From assembly GCA_905182535.1 (NCBI GenBank), contig CAJJBZ010000003.1, forward strand, positions 186,001 through 250,000: 64,000 bases of DNA, given 5' to 3'. Shown here one piece after another: positions 18,794-29,212 of the stretch; the first letter of the stretch is position 1; every line of letters starts with the position of its first letter. The position numbers were made by a program, and so were the translations under genes. The stretch is from an uncultured Planktomarina sp. Lineage in GTDB: Bacteria; Pseudomonadota; Alphaproteobacteria; Rhodobacterales; Rhodobacteraceae. The notes under the pieces are model-generated. The model did no database searches and was not told where the DNA came from. It worked only from the letters and a program-made list of their open reading frames with translations.

Positions 18794-20209
18794 GTGAAAC
18801 ACCGGCTCATACCCTATTTCATCGCGGCCTTTTTTGCGGTGATCCTTCTTCCGTCAGTGGTTAATTCTGCGCCGTATGCGGCAGTAGTAATGGACGCAAG
18901 GACTGGTAAAATATACCATTCAAGAAACGCAGATGCCCGTTTGCACCCAGCCTCTTTAACAAAAATGATGACACTTTACGTTGCATTTCAGGCCATCGAA
19001 CAAAATGAGATTTCTCTGGATAGCTATGTCATGGTCTCACGCAACGCATCGTCCGAGCCTCCATCCAAGCTATGGCTTAGAAAAGGTCAAAAAATCCAGC
19101 TTCGGTACTTAATTCGTGCAGCCTCTGTGAAATCCGCCAATGATGCCGCGACCGCAATTGGCGAAGCTATATCGGGATCTGAGGCAGCCTTTGCCAAACG
19201 TATGACCCGAACAGCGCGCGCCATGGGAATGAACCGGACAACGTTTAAAAATGCCCATGGGCTGACCCGATCAGGCCACCTGTCCACCGCACGTGATATG
19301 ACCCTTTTAGGGCGCCATATGATTTATGACTATCCACAATATTACAATCTATTCTCTCGCCGCAGTGCCAATGCAAAAATACGTCGGGTAAATAATACCA
19401 ACCGCAAGTTCCTTGCGGCCTATAGGGGCGCTGACGGTATCAAAACAGGCTATACTCGCGCTGCAGGCTTTAATCTAGTAGCTTCCGCTGAACGTGGCGG
19501 TGAACGTATCATCGCTACAATGTTTGGTGGCTCTTCCACAGCAGCGCGTAACAACCGCGTGGCCAAGTTACTAGACATGGGGTTCAAGCGGGCACCGACA
19601 ACTGCCAAACTCCAACGGCCAAGCCTGCCACCTTACAATAAGAACCAAAACGAGCATAAAGGTAAAACTGTCCGTTTAATAACTGCCGTCAAACGCTCTC
19701 TACGTCCAAAAGTTCGACCATTTACCTCACAAACAACACTACCTGAACCACTCATAGCATCAACACTCGAGAAGCAAATTCAACCAGAAGACATTCTCAT
19801 TGCACTACATTCTGCCACATCAAGCGCGGTGGCCGTGCAGCCCACGGAAACAACCTATACCTCGGGCATGGCTGCCAAATCACCACGCGCCCGTCCGCAC
19901 CGCATATCAGTTTTAGCGGAGCCTGTAAAAGAACAGCAAACTGAAACTGTAGCCCGAAGGTTAACATCAGGAAGCCGGACTTGGGCTATTAATATTGGAG
20001 AATTCGACTCACGTTATCAAGCGGAACGGGTTTTGTTACGGATGGCATTAGCCGAAATGAATACCTTGGATGGAGCAAATAGAACTGTGAAAACCCGCGC
20101 CACCGGATATGATGCATTGTTCACTGGCCTCACTCGGGATAGCGCTGACCTAGTATGTCGCAGGCTTCATGCTCAGCAACAATCATGCTATCTAATTGCC
20201 CCAAGCTAA
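18794..20209 (+). CDS. D-alanyl-D-alanine carboxypeptidase (peptidase S11) with SPOR domain
   Basis: Periplasmic enzyme that trims the terminal D-Ala from peptidoglycan stem peptides. Seen: a signal peptide (YFIAAFFAVILLPSVVNSA), the three penicillin-binding motifs SLTKMM (SxxK), KSAND (SxN) and IKTGYT (KTG), then a Pro/Lys/Thr-rich linker of ~130 residues, and a C-terminal SPOR-like region (WAINIGEFDSRYQAERVL to CRRLHAQQQSCYLI). SPOR domains bind glycan strands lacking stem peptides at the septum, which would target this enzyme to division sites. GTG 18794 behind GAGG places the signal peptide at the N-terminus; a GTG at 18734 would add 20 residues. Confidence 0.88.
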   Translation: MKHRLIPYFIAAFFAVILLPSVVNSAPYAAVVMDARTGKIYHSRNADARLHPASLTKMMTLYVAFQAIEQNEISLDSYVMVSRNASSEPPSKLWLRKGQKIQLRYLIRAASVKSANDAATAIGEAISGSEAAFAKRMTRTARAMGMNRTTFKNAHGLTRSGHLSTARDMTLLGRHMIYDYPQYYNLFSRRSANAKIRRVNNTNRKFLAAYRGADGIKTGYTRAAGFNLVASAERGGERIIATMFGGSSTAARNNRVAKLLDMGFKRAPTTAKLQRPSLPPYNKNQNEHKGKTVRLITAVKRSLRPKVRPFTSQTTLPEPLIASTLEKQIQPEDILIALHSATSSAVAVQPTETTYTSGMAAKSPRARPHRISVLAEPVKEQQTETVARRLTSGSRTWAINIGEFDSRYQAERVLLRMALAEMNTLDGANRTVKTRATGYDALFTGLTRDSADLVCRRLHAQQQSCYLIAPS

Positions 20210-20255
20210 AAGCTCACTTCATCCCACCGCCTATGTTGGTAGTATTTTGAGTTAG

Positions 20256-21978
20256 TTAAAAAATATCCAAGAACCAGGGAAGAAGGTGGGAGCCACAGAG
20301 AAAATAACCCCTGTTTTTGATAAAGCTCCAATATGCCCCAATGCCATTATCTACTTTTTCTTGCACCACGACCAAGAGCTTTAACATAACGTCCTTCTTG
20401 GTGTAAGCTGCAGCCAGCAAGCTCTGGGTGTAAGGATGTTGTGGCGCGTCGAATACTTGTATTGCTGAGCCATGTTCCACAATATCGCCATCCTTCATAA
20501 CTACCACTTTATGCGACAGAGCCCGCACTACCTTGAGGTCGTGGCTGATGAACAGATATCCAAGCTGATATTTTTCTTGCAAGCTCCGCAGCAGTTCTAC
20601 AATTTGCACTTGGACTGTACGATCCAAGGCAGAAGTAGGCTCGTCTAATACCACGAACTTAGGCCGCAAAATCATCGCACGAGCAATTGCTACCCTTTGG
20701 CGTTGACCACCTGAGAATTCATGCGGATAACGGTCCATTGTGGCGGGATCCAAACCCACTTCGTGCAGCATCACAGAAACCATTTCGCGATGAATTTTTT
20801 GATCAGATTTACTATGAATTTCAAGGCCTTCAGAGATAATTTCCATCACAGACATACGTGGACTAAGGCTGCCAAACGGATCTTGGAAAACAATCTGCAT
20901 ATCACTTCGGAGCGGGCGCATTTGCCGGCGGTTCAAGCACTGAATATCGCGTCCCAAAAAGGAAATCCCATTTTCAGAGGCGATCAACCGCATCACCGCC
21001 AAAGCAAGAGATGTTTTGCCAGACCCTGATTCCCCTACAATTCCCAAAGTTTCGCCCGCTCTGACGGATAGGCTGGCATCGTTCACCGCTTTGACATACC
21101 CAACGGTGCGCCGAAAAAGCCCGCGCTGAACAGGAAACCAGATCTTAAGCTGGTCCGTACGCAGCAACTCTACCGCACCAAGTTGTACGGGCAAAGGCGA
21201 ACCAATAGTTTCAGCATCCAATAGCATTTTAGTATAAGAGTGTACTGGGCTCTCAAAAACCTGTTGTGTCAGACCCATTTCCACTACAGCTCCATGCTGC
21301 ATCACCACAACCCGATCAGCGATGTCGGCGATCACGGCCAGATCGTGACTGATAAAGACAATGCCAATCTCTCGCTGTTTCTGTAGGTCCGCCAACAGCT
21401 CAAGTATTTGCGCTTGTAATAGTCACATCCAATGCGGTTGTAGGCTCATCGGCGATCAACAGATCAGGCTCATTTGCCAAAGCCATTGCTATCATAACCC
21501 TCTGTCTTTGCCCCCCAGACAATTGATGGGGATATGATTTCAGCCGCATCACTGGATCAGGGATACCTACCTTAGTAAGCAGCTCAACGATTCTATCTTG
21601 CAGGGGAATACCGCGCAGGCCTTGATGTACCCCAAGACTTTCGCCCAATTGTTTTTCAATGGTATGCAACGGGTTCAAGGAAGTCATTGGTTCCTGAAAA
21701 ATAAAGCTAATGTCATTACCACGAATACGTTGCAAAGTCGTCTCCGGCGCACCAAGCAGTTCCTCACCTTGATATTGAACCGATCCCCGCACAAGCGCAC
21801 TTTCAGGTAGAAGATCTACTGTCGCTAGAGCGGTAACTGACTTACCAGAGCCAGATTCTCCCACTACGGCCACGGTCTCCCCCGCACCGATGCTAAAAGA
21901 CACGTCTCGCACAGCAGTTGTGGCCAGGCCATCTTGATTAAACTCAACAGATAAATTGCGGATCTCTAGTACGTTCAT
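20256..21978 (-). CDS. yejF: Oligopeptide ABC transporter ATP-binding protein with two nucleotide-binding domains (YejF), frame broken
   Basis: Fused double ATPase of the YejABEF peptide importer. First domain: GESGSGKS (Walker A), LSGGQRQRV (signature) and LLIADEPTTALD (Walker B). Then the frame stops and resumes one base on, with an extra base at 21417 (reading DVTI then QAQILELLADL when it is skipped). Second domain: GESGSGKT, FSGGQRQRV and FVVLDEPTSALD. About 45 residues after YTQSLLAAAY are not family-like, so the true C-terminus may also be altered. Its start overlaps the yejE stop by 4 bases. The coupling of the two ATPases in one chain is normal for YejF. Confidence 0.87.
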
Positions 21979-23091
21979 GAAAATACCTTACGCGGGTCGA
22001 AGGCATCCCGCACACCTTCAAAGATAAACACTAAGAGCGATAACATGATCGTGAATACAAAGAAGGCCGTGAAACCAAGGTGGGGCGATTGTAGGTTTAA
22101 TTTGGCCTGTTGCGACAACTCACCTAAGGATGGTGACGAAGACGGCAGACCAAAACCAAGGAAATCTAGCCCAGCCAGTGTCGAGATCGCGCCAGTCACA
22201 ATGAAAGGCAGGAATGTAAGTGTCGCAACCATAGCATTGGGCAAAATATGACGCATCATTATGGTCCAATTGTTGACCCCGAGCGCCTGCGCCGCGCGCA
22301 CGTATTCAAAGTTGCGAGCCCGAAAAAACTCCGCACGGATCAACCCCGTGAGCGCTGGCCAGCCAAATATTATTGATAATGTGACTAAAAGCCAAAAACT
22401 TCTACCTAAAATTGCGGTCAGAATGATTATTACATACAGAGATGGCAAAGCACTAAAAACCTCAAGAAAACGTTGAAATAAAAGGTCTAACCAACCGCCA
22501 AAATAACCCTGTATCGCGCCCGCTAATATACCAATGATTGAAGCAAAGATGGTAACTACAAGCGCGAACAGAATTGATAACCTAAACCCATAAATTACAC
22601 GTGCCAGGACGTCGCGGGTGGTGTCGTCTGTTCCCAGCCAATGGGAAGCATCCGGCGGCGACGGGGCTGAGCGGCCCAAATCATTCGGTGTGTCATAGCT
22701 ATAGGGCACCGGCGGCCAGATCATCCAGCCTTCATAGAAACCTTCAACTTCCACGCCCAAGTCATCACTGGAAATAGCATCCATAGTTACCTCTGGATCC
22801 TCAAAACATACCTCTAACCCCCCAGAGCGGATTAAACATTGTAACCTCAGGGTCTCGGTAGGTCGCCTCAGTTTTAAAATCCCCTCCAAAGGTGGTCTCT
22901 GGATAAAATTTGATTACAGGGCTGTAAAGTTCGCCTCGGTAACTAACTAAAATTGGTTTATCGTTAGCCAGAAATTCTGCAAACAAACTAAGCCCAAACA
23001 GTATCGAGAATATAAAAAGTGACCAAACTGCCCGACGGTTTTTCTTGAAATTGCTCAAGCGGCGTTTGTTTAGAGGGGAGAGTGTGATCAT
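21975..23091 (-). CDS. yejE: Oligopeptide ABC transporter permease YejE, frame broken
   Basis: Inner-membrane permease of the OppC/DppC class. The N-terminal frame ([19 protein letters not shown] to [15 protein letters not shown]) is followed in another frame by [35 protein letters not shown] and several membrane segments with the EAA-type loop ([17 protein letters not shown]). The two join cleanly if a run of six C (+ strand 22818-22823) is shortened to five. The phrase DPEVTM occurs on both sides of the break, so the exact joint needs reads to settle. Start ATG 23091 overlaps the yejB stop by 4 bases. Confidence 0.86.
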
Positions 23092-24159
23092 CCACGGGCC
23101 TCAAAATCAATCCGTGGATCGATAAATACATACATAAGGTCGGATAAGATCCCGACCACTAGCGACAACAGTCCAAAGGCGAACAACGTGCCAAACATCA
23201 CAGGATAGTCACGGGTCAATGCGGCTTCAAATCCAAGTCTACCCAAACCATCTAATGAAAAAATAGTCTCAATAAACAATGAACCCCCAAAAAATACCCC
23301 AATAAACAAGCTGGGGAAGCCCGCTATCACAATCAACATGGCATTACGAAAGACATGGCCGAACAGAACACGGTTTTCGGTCAAACCTTTGGCGCGAGCG
23401 GTTACAACATATTGCTTACGGATTTCATCGAGAAATGAGTTTTTCGTCAGAAGCGTGAGAGTTGCAAAACCAGAAATGACAGAGGCAAAAATGGGCAGGG
23501 CCATATGCCAAAAATAATCGCCAATCTTGCCAAAAAGGCTCAGCTCTTCAAACCCGTTGGATGTCAGACCTCTGAGTGGAAATATCTGCCAGTAGGACCC
23601 ACCCGCAAGACTATTAATAGAATGCCAAAAAGTAATCCTGGAATTGCATATGCTGCAATTATGATCCCAGAAGTCCAAACATCGAATGCTGACCCATCTT
23701 TAACAGCTTTGCGAATTCCTAGAGGTATTGATACTAAATAAGCTAATAAAGTTGACCACAAACCTAGCGTTATAGACACTGGCATTTTTTCTAAAATTAA
23801 ATCAATTATAGTTATTGATCTAAAATAACTTTCACCAAAATCAAACCTAATATAATTCCATATCATGGTTAGGAATCTCTCTACGGGAGGCTTATCAAAT
23901 CCAAATTGTCTTTCTAAATCTTCAATTAATTCAGGTGGTAATCCACGAGCACCTTTATACTCATTATTGCACTGCTGTCAATCCCTGCATCACCACCACC
24001 AGTGATAGCTGCAAAAACATCCCCCTCACCTTCTAATTGTGCCAAAACTTGCTCCACAGGGCCACCAGGCACAAATTGGATTAGTGCAAAATTTACTATC
24101 ATCACGCCCAGTAGTGTGGGGATCACCAGCAGAAGCCGGCGGAGTATATAGGCGCCCAT
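23088..24159 (-). CDS. yejB: Oligopeptide ABC transporter permease YejB, two frame breaks
   Basis: OppB-class permease. The N-terminus [20 protein letters not shown] and [14 protein letters not shown] are in the first frame; [19 protein letters not shown] to [13 protein letters not shown] in the second; [16 protein letters not shown] to [14 protein letters not shown] in the third. The breaks are at about 23945-23965 and 23603-23611; both behave as one missing base, the second as a missing T that would restore VFAGGSYW, as in E. coli YejB. The EAA-type loop ([21 protein letters not shown]) is intact. The protein would be ~355 residues, normal. It lies one base after yejA. Confidence 0.87.
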
Positions 24160-24160
24160 A

Positions 24161-26026
24161 TTAGTTCAATGCACCTGCATCATCTAGTTTTGCGGCTTTT
24201 TCCGCATTGAACCACCAGAAATCCAACTCGCCAAGAGCATAGGGTGGCAAGGGGATAGGATATTCATATTGATCATAATAGGCCACTGTGTGCACTGCTT
24301 TGAACCACTGCGGAATCCAAAATCTCTTAGAGCGCAATACACGGTCCAAAACCCTAATCCGAATATTTAGATCTGCTTTAGTTTCTGAACGTACGACCAG
24401 TTCAATCAACGCATCTACCGCAGGATCTGAGAAACCCATGAGATTACGACTGCTTCCCTCCATCGCCTTGGTTCCAAAATATTGTTCTAGGCCTGAGGAC
24501 GGTTCCAAAGACATACGCATCGAGTGGTTCATGACATCAAAGTCGTAAGCTCGCGAACGTTCCATAACCTGGGCGCCATCGACCCGATTAAGGCGCGCAT
24601 CGATACCAAGAGACTTCATATTCTCAATCATTGGGTTGGTGATCCTGTCAAACGCTGGTGAGTTGGCAAGAACTTCCAGTGTGAAAAGTTGCCCGTCTTT
24701 CTCGCGCATCCCGTCCACATTCACCAGCCAGCCTGCCTGCTCCATCAAAGTGGAAGCACGGCGCAGGTTTTTACGGTCCAATTGCCGGCCGCCCGACACT
24801 GGTGCCATAACAGCCGTTGCTGTGAGGATATCACTATCAAGCAAGCCTTGTTTGACAATAGATTGCAGGACTGCAAGTTCGTTGCCCTCCGGCACTCCAG
24901 CAGCCTCAAGTTCAGAGTTACCCCAGAAAGAATTTACACGATCATAAAGCCCATAAAATAACTGCTCATTAGACCATTCAAAATTTAACATCATTCCCAA
25001 AGCTTCGCGCACCAATGGGTCTTGAAACTTCTCCCGACGTAAATTGAAAACATAGGCTTGGGCAAGTGCCAGATCTCCATCTGGAAGTTCAGTTTTGACG
25101 ACATGGCCCGCCTCAATTGCGCCAAAATCATAAGAGGTCGCCCACTGTTTAGAACTATTTTCTGAGCGGAAAGTATACACCCCAGCCTTGAAACCTTCGA
25201 AGGCTGCAGCGCTGTCTGCGAAATATTCCACGCGGATGCGATCAAAGTTATTACGTCCGACATTGATGGGTATATTCTGGCCCCAGTAATCGGCACGCCG
25301 CTCATAGATCACACGCTCGTTAATCTCATAAGATTCAAGAATATAGGGGCCCGTTCCAATGAAAGGCACCAGTGTCGATTCGTCCAAACGAGCACCAGTG
25401 GCTCCAAACCATGATTTAGAAAATACTGGAATTCCTCCCGCCAAACCTACTACATCGCGGCGTGGTGCATCTTTCGCAAAAACGAATTTAATTCTCAACG
25501 GGTCAAGTACCTCAATAGAAGCCACCATTCCCGACACGGCAGCCCGGTAGGACGGCAGGCCCTGCTCCATAAATAGATCAAAGGTAAATTTCACATCTTC
25601 AGCGGTCAAGCTTGACCCATCTGAGAAGGTTACATCATCACGCAGGTTAAAAATGGCCCAATCTAGGCTTTCAGGGTATTCAATTGTGGTGCAAAGAAAA
25701 CAATAGGAAGCGGTGATATCATCGGCAAAGCTTGTCAAAATTGCTTCATAAGGCATCGATGAGAGCGATGCTTGATTGCCCTTGCGAGCATAGGCGTTGA
25801 AGCTATCAAACGTGCCAAAGCCCCATTGTGAAATTTCACCACCTTTGGGAGCATCAAGATTCACGTAGTCCAGATGAGAAAAATTAGCAGGGTATTTCAA
25901 GTCACCAAAAAATGAATACCCATGACTGACTGTGATTGAATCGTGGCCCTCCGCACGAACTTGATCAGAGCACAATACCGCGAAAACCGTCGAAAAAAAT
26001 ATACGTTTGAACAAAGGCAAAGCCAT
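24161..26026 (-). CDS. yejA: Oligopeptide ABC transporter substrate-binding protein YejA
   Basis: Periplasmic binding protein of the SBP_bac_5 class, ~621 residues and unbroken. Seen: a signal peptide (IFFSTVFAVLCSDQVRA), the YejA-type start YSFFGDLKYPANFSHLDYVN, GGEISQWGFGTFDSFNAY, and FNLRDDVTFSDGSSLTAEDV, typical of dipeptide/oligopeptide receptors. ATG 26026 is preceded by AAGGAATC. It is first in a yejA-B-E-F operon. In enterobacteria this importer takes up peptides and microcin C; in a marine heterotroph, peptide uptake is the simplest role. Confidence 0.93.
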   Translation of the reverse strand: MALPLFKRIFFSTVFAVLCSDQVRAEGHDSITVSHGYSFFGDLKYPANFSHLDYVNLDAPKGGEISQWGFGTFDSFNAYARKGNQASLSSMPYEAILTSFADDITASYCFLCTTIEYPESLDWAIFNLRDDVTFSDGSSLTAEDVKFTFDLFMEQGLPSYRAAVSGMVASIEVLDPLRIKFVFAKDAPRRDVVGLAGGIPVFSKSWFGATGARLDESTLVPFIGTGPYILESYEINERVIYERRADYWGQNIPINVGRNNFDRIRVEYFADSAAAFEGFKAGVYTFRSENSSKQWATSYDFGAIEAGHVVKTELPDGDLALAQAYVFNLRREKFQDPLVREALGMMLNFEWSNEQLFYGLYDRVNSFWGNSELEAAGVPEGNELAVLQSIVKQGLLDSDILTATAVMAPVSGGRQLDRKNLRRASTLMEQAGWLVNVDGMREKDGQLFTLEVLANSPAFDRITNPMIENMKSLGIDARLNRVDGAQVMERSRAYDFDVMNHSMRMSLEPSSGLEQYFGTKAMEGSSRNLMGFSDPAVDALIELVVRSETKADLNIRIRVLDRVLRSKRFWIPQWFKAVHTVAYYDQYEYPIPLPPYALGELDFWWFNAEKAAKLDDAGALN

Positions 26027-26239
26027 TTTTGATTCCTTCATTATTTGCAGGTCATTCCTGCCTTCAGCTTAACTTAAACCAATTTTTGTAATTGCGAAGG
26101 GGGAAACTCATATTTTTAAAGTGATTGCAAACAAAGGTAATAACTTTTGGGTCTATTTACAAAAAAAGGGCCGCCAAAGGCCATCTCAATTTATCTTGAA
26201 TCACGCCTACTGAGGCTCAAGACCTCAGCGCACCTAGTC

Positions 26240-26755
26240 TTAGTTTCCGATAGTCCCAAGGTAGGCAATCAGGTTAGCACGATCTGCGGATTTAGAGAGG
26301 CCATTAAAACTCATTTTCGTACCTGGAGCATATTTGGAGGGTTTAGTCAGGAAGCCATTAAGGTTATCTGAACTCCAGTTCTGCGCTACTGCAACCAAGC
26401 TGCCTGAGTATTTGAAGCCACTAACTGCACCAACATCGCGGTTCACAACACCATAAAGATGCGGCCCAACTCCATTTACCCCGTCTTCCAACTTGTGGCA
26501 GGCGGCACATTTTTTAAAGGTTTTTGCACCCTTAACAAGGTCCGCAGAAGCTAAAAGCTCAGCCAAATCTGGCCCATCCTCAATAATAATCTCCTCAGAG
26601 GGCCCTGAATCAGTTTCAATCCAGGCAACACTATGGTCCTCTCCATGGCTTGCAGGGCTGTAGACCTTGTCAGCAATCCAGCCGCCAAGAACCAGAACAA
26701 GCAAAGCCGAACACAGGGCGGATGCAATTTTGGTCAAAGTCATCGTGTCAAACAT
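26240..26755 (-). CDS. cycM: Membrane-anchored cytochrome c (cytochrome c552 / cy type)
   Basis: About 171 residues: an uncleaved N-terminal anchor (IASALCSALLVLVLGGWIA), an acidic linker (SEEIIIEDGPDLAELL), then a class I cytochrome c domain with CAACH near residue 93, VGPHLYGVVNRDVG, and the Met ligand in GTKMSFNG. This is the CycM/cytochrome cy layout, which links the bc1 complex to terminal oxidase while tethered to the membrane. ATG 26755 chosen; another Met lies 5 codons upstream. It diverges from pheA. Confidence 0.9.
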   Translation of the reverse strand: MFDTMTLTKIASALCSALLVLVLGGWIADKVYSPASHGEDHSVAWIETDSGPSEEIIIEDGPDLAELLASADLVKGAKTFKKCAACHKLEDGVNGVGPHLYGVVNRDVGAVSGFKYSGSLVAVAQNWSSDNLNGFLTKPSKYAPGTKMSFNGLSKSADRANLIAYLGTIGN

Positions 26756-26873
26756 GTCGCGATCCGTCATTACAATTTGTTGATACCCTGTAGTCTCTTC
26801 CCACCCTGTCGCGCAAGGTGTAGATGGCGCGACTAAACGACCTTTTTCAAATAAAATGCTCAGGAGACATTAA

Positions 26874-27707
26874 ATGGCCAAAAAAATTGCCTTCCAAGGT
26901 GAATTGGGCGCCTACTCACACGAAGCGTGCCTCGCCGCCCGGCCCGATCACAGACCTCTGCCATGTGCAACATTTGAGGATGTTATCACTTCAGTGCGCT
27001 CCGGCGCAGCCGAGTTCGCGATGCTGCCAGTGGAAAACACCACCTATGGCCGCGTGGCCGATATGCACCGCTTACTCCCAGAAAGTGGTTTATTTATCAA
27101 TGATGAGGTTTTCGTGCGAGTGCGCATCAATCTGTTGGCACTGCCAGGAGTCATTTTGAAAGATATCAAAGTGGCACGTGGGCATATGGTGATCTTACCG
27201 CAATGCCGTAATTTTCTGGACGCCCATGGCATTCTTAGCGAAGTTGCCGCCGACAATGCAGGCGCCGCTGCTGACATCGCAGCAGCCAATGAACGAGATG
27301 CCGCAGCATTGGCATCCGAGCTGGCAGGTAAAATACATGGACTTAATGTTTTACAAAAAGACGTCGAGGATCAATCCCACAACACTACACGCTTTCTTGT
27401 GATGTCGACCACAGCAACCAGTGAACGTCGCAGCGAAAAGATGCTCACTAGCTTTTTATTTCAGGTGCGCAACATCCCAGCGGCTCTCTATAAAGCCATG
27501 GGTGGGTTTGCCACCAACGGGGTCAATATGATTAAATTAGAAAGCTACATGGTGGACGGCGCATTTCGGGCCACACAGTTCTACGCCGATATTGAAGGCC
27601 ATCCAGACGATCCCGAAGTGAAGCGGGCTTTTGATGAATTATCCTTCTTCACCGATATGATTAGGGTTCTTGGCACTTACCCTGCCGACTGCGGCAGGCC
27701 ATTATGA
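26874..27707 (+). CDS. pheA: Prephenate dehydratase
   Basis: Converts prephenate to phenylpyruvate in phenylalanine synthesis. Seen: IAFQGELGAYSHEAC at the N-terminus, PVENTTYGRV near residue 50, the catalytic NTTRFLVM near 165 (Thr-Arg-Phe), and a C-terminal ACT domain with KLESYMVDGAFRATQFYADI, containing the ESYM-type motif for feedback by phenylalanine. At 277 residues it is a stand-alone dehydratase, not a chorismate mutase fusion. ATG follows AGGAGA. Confidence 0.94.
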   Translation: MAKKIAFQGELGAYSHEACLAARPDHRPLPCATFEDVITSVRSGAAEFAMLPVENTTYGRVADMHRLLPESGLFINDEVFVRVRINLLALPGVILKDIKVARGHMVILPQCRNFLDAHGILSEVAADNAGAAADIAAANERDAAALASELAGKIHGLNVLQKDVEDQSHNTTRFLVMSTTATSERRSEKMLTSFLFQVRNIPAALYKAMGGFATNGVNMIKLESYMVDGAFRATQFYADIEGHPDDPEVKRAFDELSFFTDMIRVLGTYPADCGRPL

Positions 27708-27954
27708 CAAGCTTTACACAAATTTTTCCTAGTAAGCCTTTTCAGTTTAAATACCGCCAAGATTGTACAATGTTTGGTGGATTTACAAATGGAAAGAAAC
27801 TGTCTGCTTTGTGTGAATTAAATCATATCGATATAGCTCCTCACCACGATTCGCACAACACAGGCTTCAATGTGGGTCACAACCCTTACTAGCAAAAAAA
27901 TTATTTTATACGCGGGGTTCGCATGTTGAAAGCGTATTATATAGTTATTTAGAA

Positions 27955-28926
27955 TTATTTAAGGCGATCAGAAAGCCAGTTTTCCAGTAGGAAATGAGCA
28001 ATAGCGCCTTCTCTTGCCGGTTTTATTTTTGGGTGAACCCCTTCAAAGATATCAAGCATCTCCTCACGACTAACCCAAAGCGCATCCTCAATCTCTTTTG
28101 GGTCAATCGTGATATCCGTATTCACCGCAACACCCGCACAGCCAAACATTAAAGAAGCTGGAAATGGCCAGGGTTGGCTAGCCAGATAGTCAACAGCGCC
28201 CACACGAATGCCTGATTCTTCGAAGACTTCACGCCGCACCGCACCCTCAAGAGTTTCCCCAGGCTCCACAAATCCGGCTAAAAGCGAGTACATACCTTCG
28301 GGCCAAACATGCGAACGGCCCATCAACACCCTGTTGCCATGTGTTATTAACATGATCACTACCGGGTCGGTCCTGGGGAAATGTGAGCGGCTGCACGCAG
28401 GGCAATTGCGCTGCCAACCCGCCATAGTAATATTTGTAAGCCCACCACAGGTTGCACAAAACCCATGGGTGCGGTGCCATTCTAAAACCCCACGAGCCAT
28501 CGCGGCCAGTTCGGCATCGCGTTCTGAAAGTTGGGTCATTACACGACGCAGTTCAGCAAAATATTGGCCATCAGTTAACTTAGGGTGGAATTGTTCGGAC
28601 GGGTCAAGAAAGGCATTCAGCGTCTCAGGCAGCTCTTCAGGCTCCCAAATTGAGATATCGGCCAAAAATAGCGGGACCGCCTCGTTGTCCAATGCCAAAA
28701 AGACAAGCGATTCGCGCGCTCGGCCCAATGCCAAGTGATCAAGATCCACCCAAGCCAAACCAAGATCCCCACCAGGCTGCACACACACCAATGGCTTGCC
28801 CCGCCAAAAAATCGTAGTTTTCCCATTATTTTGCGCTAAAAGCGCCACTTGCGCCTCTGGATTGCGCAATTCGGCGGCGCGGTTCAACGCAGAGCCCCCG
28901 AATGTGACTGTTTCCGCGTGACGCAT
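27955..28926 (-). CDS. nudC: NAD(+) diphosphatase NudC (Nudix hydrolase)
   Basis: 323 residues. It has a zinc ribbon (CATCGG at ~159 and CPACSR) followed by FPRTDPVVIML and a Nudix box (GFVEPGETLEGAVRREVFEESGI) and then the NudC-specific SQPWPFPASLM, in the usual order. The family hydrolyses NAD(H) to NMN and AMP and removes NAD caps from RNA. It diverges from the SRP RNA gene. No anomaly. Confidence 0.95.
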   Translation of the reverse strand: MRHAETVTFGGSALNRAAELRNPEAQVALLAQNNGKTTIFWRGKPLVCVQPGGDLGLAWVDLDHLALGRARESLVFLALDNEAVPLFLADISIWEPEELPETLNAFLDPSEQFHPKLTDGQYFAELRRVMTQLSERDAELAAMARGVLEWHRTHGFCATCGGLTNITMAGWQRNCPACSRSHFPRTDPVVIMLITHGNRVLMGRSHVWPEGMYSLLAGFVEPGETLEGAVRREVFEESGIRVGAVDYLASQPWPFPASLMFGCAGVAVNTDITIDPKEIEDALWVSREEMLDIFEGVHPKIKPAREGAIAHFLLENWLSDRLK

Positions 28927-28980
28927 TTGGAAAATCCTAACTTTTTGATCTCTTTCTATTCAATTCGCCCCAACGATGAA

Positions 28981-29009
28981 TTGCAATGTGATTTTCAAAA
29001 GCCTATAAG
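28981..29009 (+). promoter_or_regulatory. Promoter of the SRP RNA gene
   Basis: TTGCAA (28981-28986) and TATAAG (29004-29009) are 17 bases apart, and the first paired base of the RNA lies about 7 bases after the -10 element. Confidence 0.75.
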
Positions 29010-29014
29010 AGAAC

Positions 29015-29110
29015 TGAGGGGTTGGCGCGGGCAAGTGCCTCGCCAACCTGGTCAGATCCGGAAGGAAGCAGCCACAACGAGCCCCACTTGGGTCGATGTC
29101 CAACCTCTCA
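29015..29110 (+). ncRNA. ffs: Signal recognition particle RNA (4.5S RNA, bacterial small type)
   Basis: About 96 bases folding into one long hairpin: the ends GAGGGGTTGG and CCAACCTCTC pair, and the apical domain contains the near-invariant GGTCAGATCCGGAAGGAAGCA, with the GGAA tetraloop and the asymmetric loop that binds Ffh. It sits directly before dnaX, a placement common in alphaproteobacteria. The exact ends may differ by a few bases. Confidence 0.95.
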
Positions 29111-29212
29111 CCCTACCCTTTCGCTCCGTCGTTTACACTGGGGGCCAGTACAGGTTTGCTGGACCAATGCGTACGCAGCCTGTAGCGTTAATTCAGGATT
29201 CGAGGGAAGTTC

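Noticed and set aside
27704-27892. A 62-codon frame overlapping the pheA stop by an ATGA
   Set aside because: The sequence has no recognisable feature, no ribosome site is clear, and the composition resembles noncoding DNA; the ATGA overlap alone is not enough.
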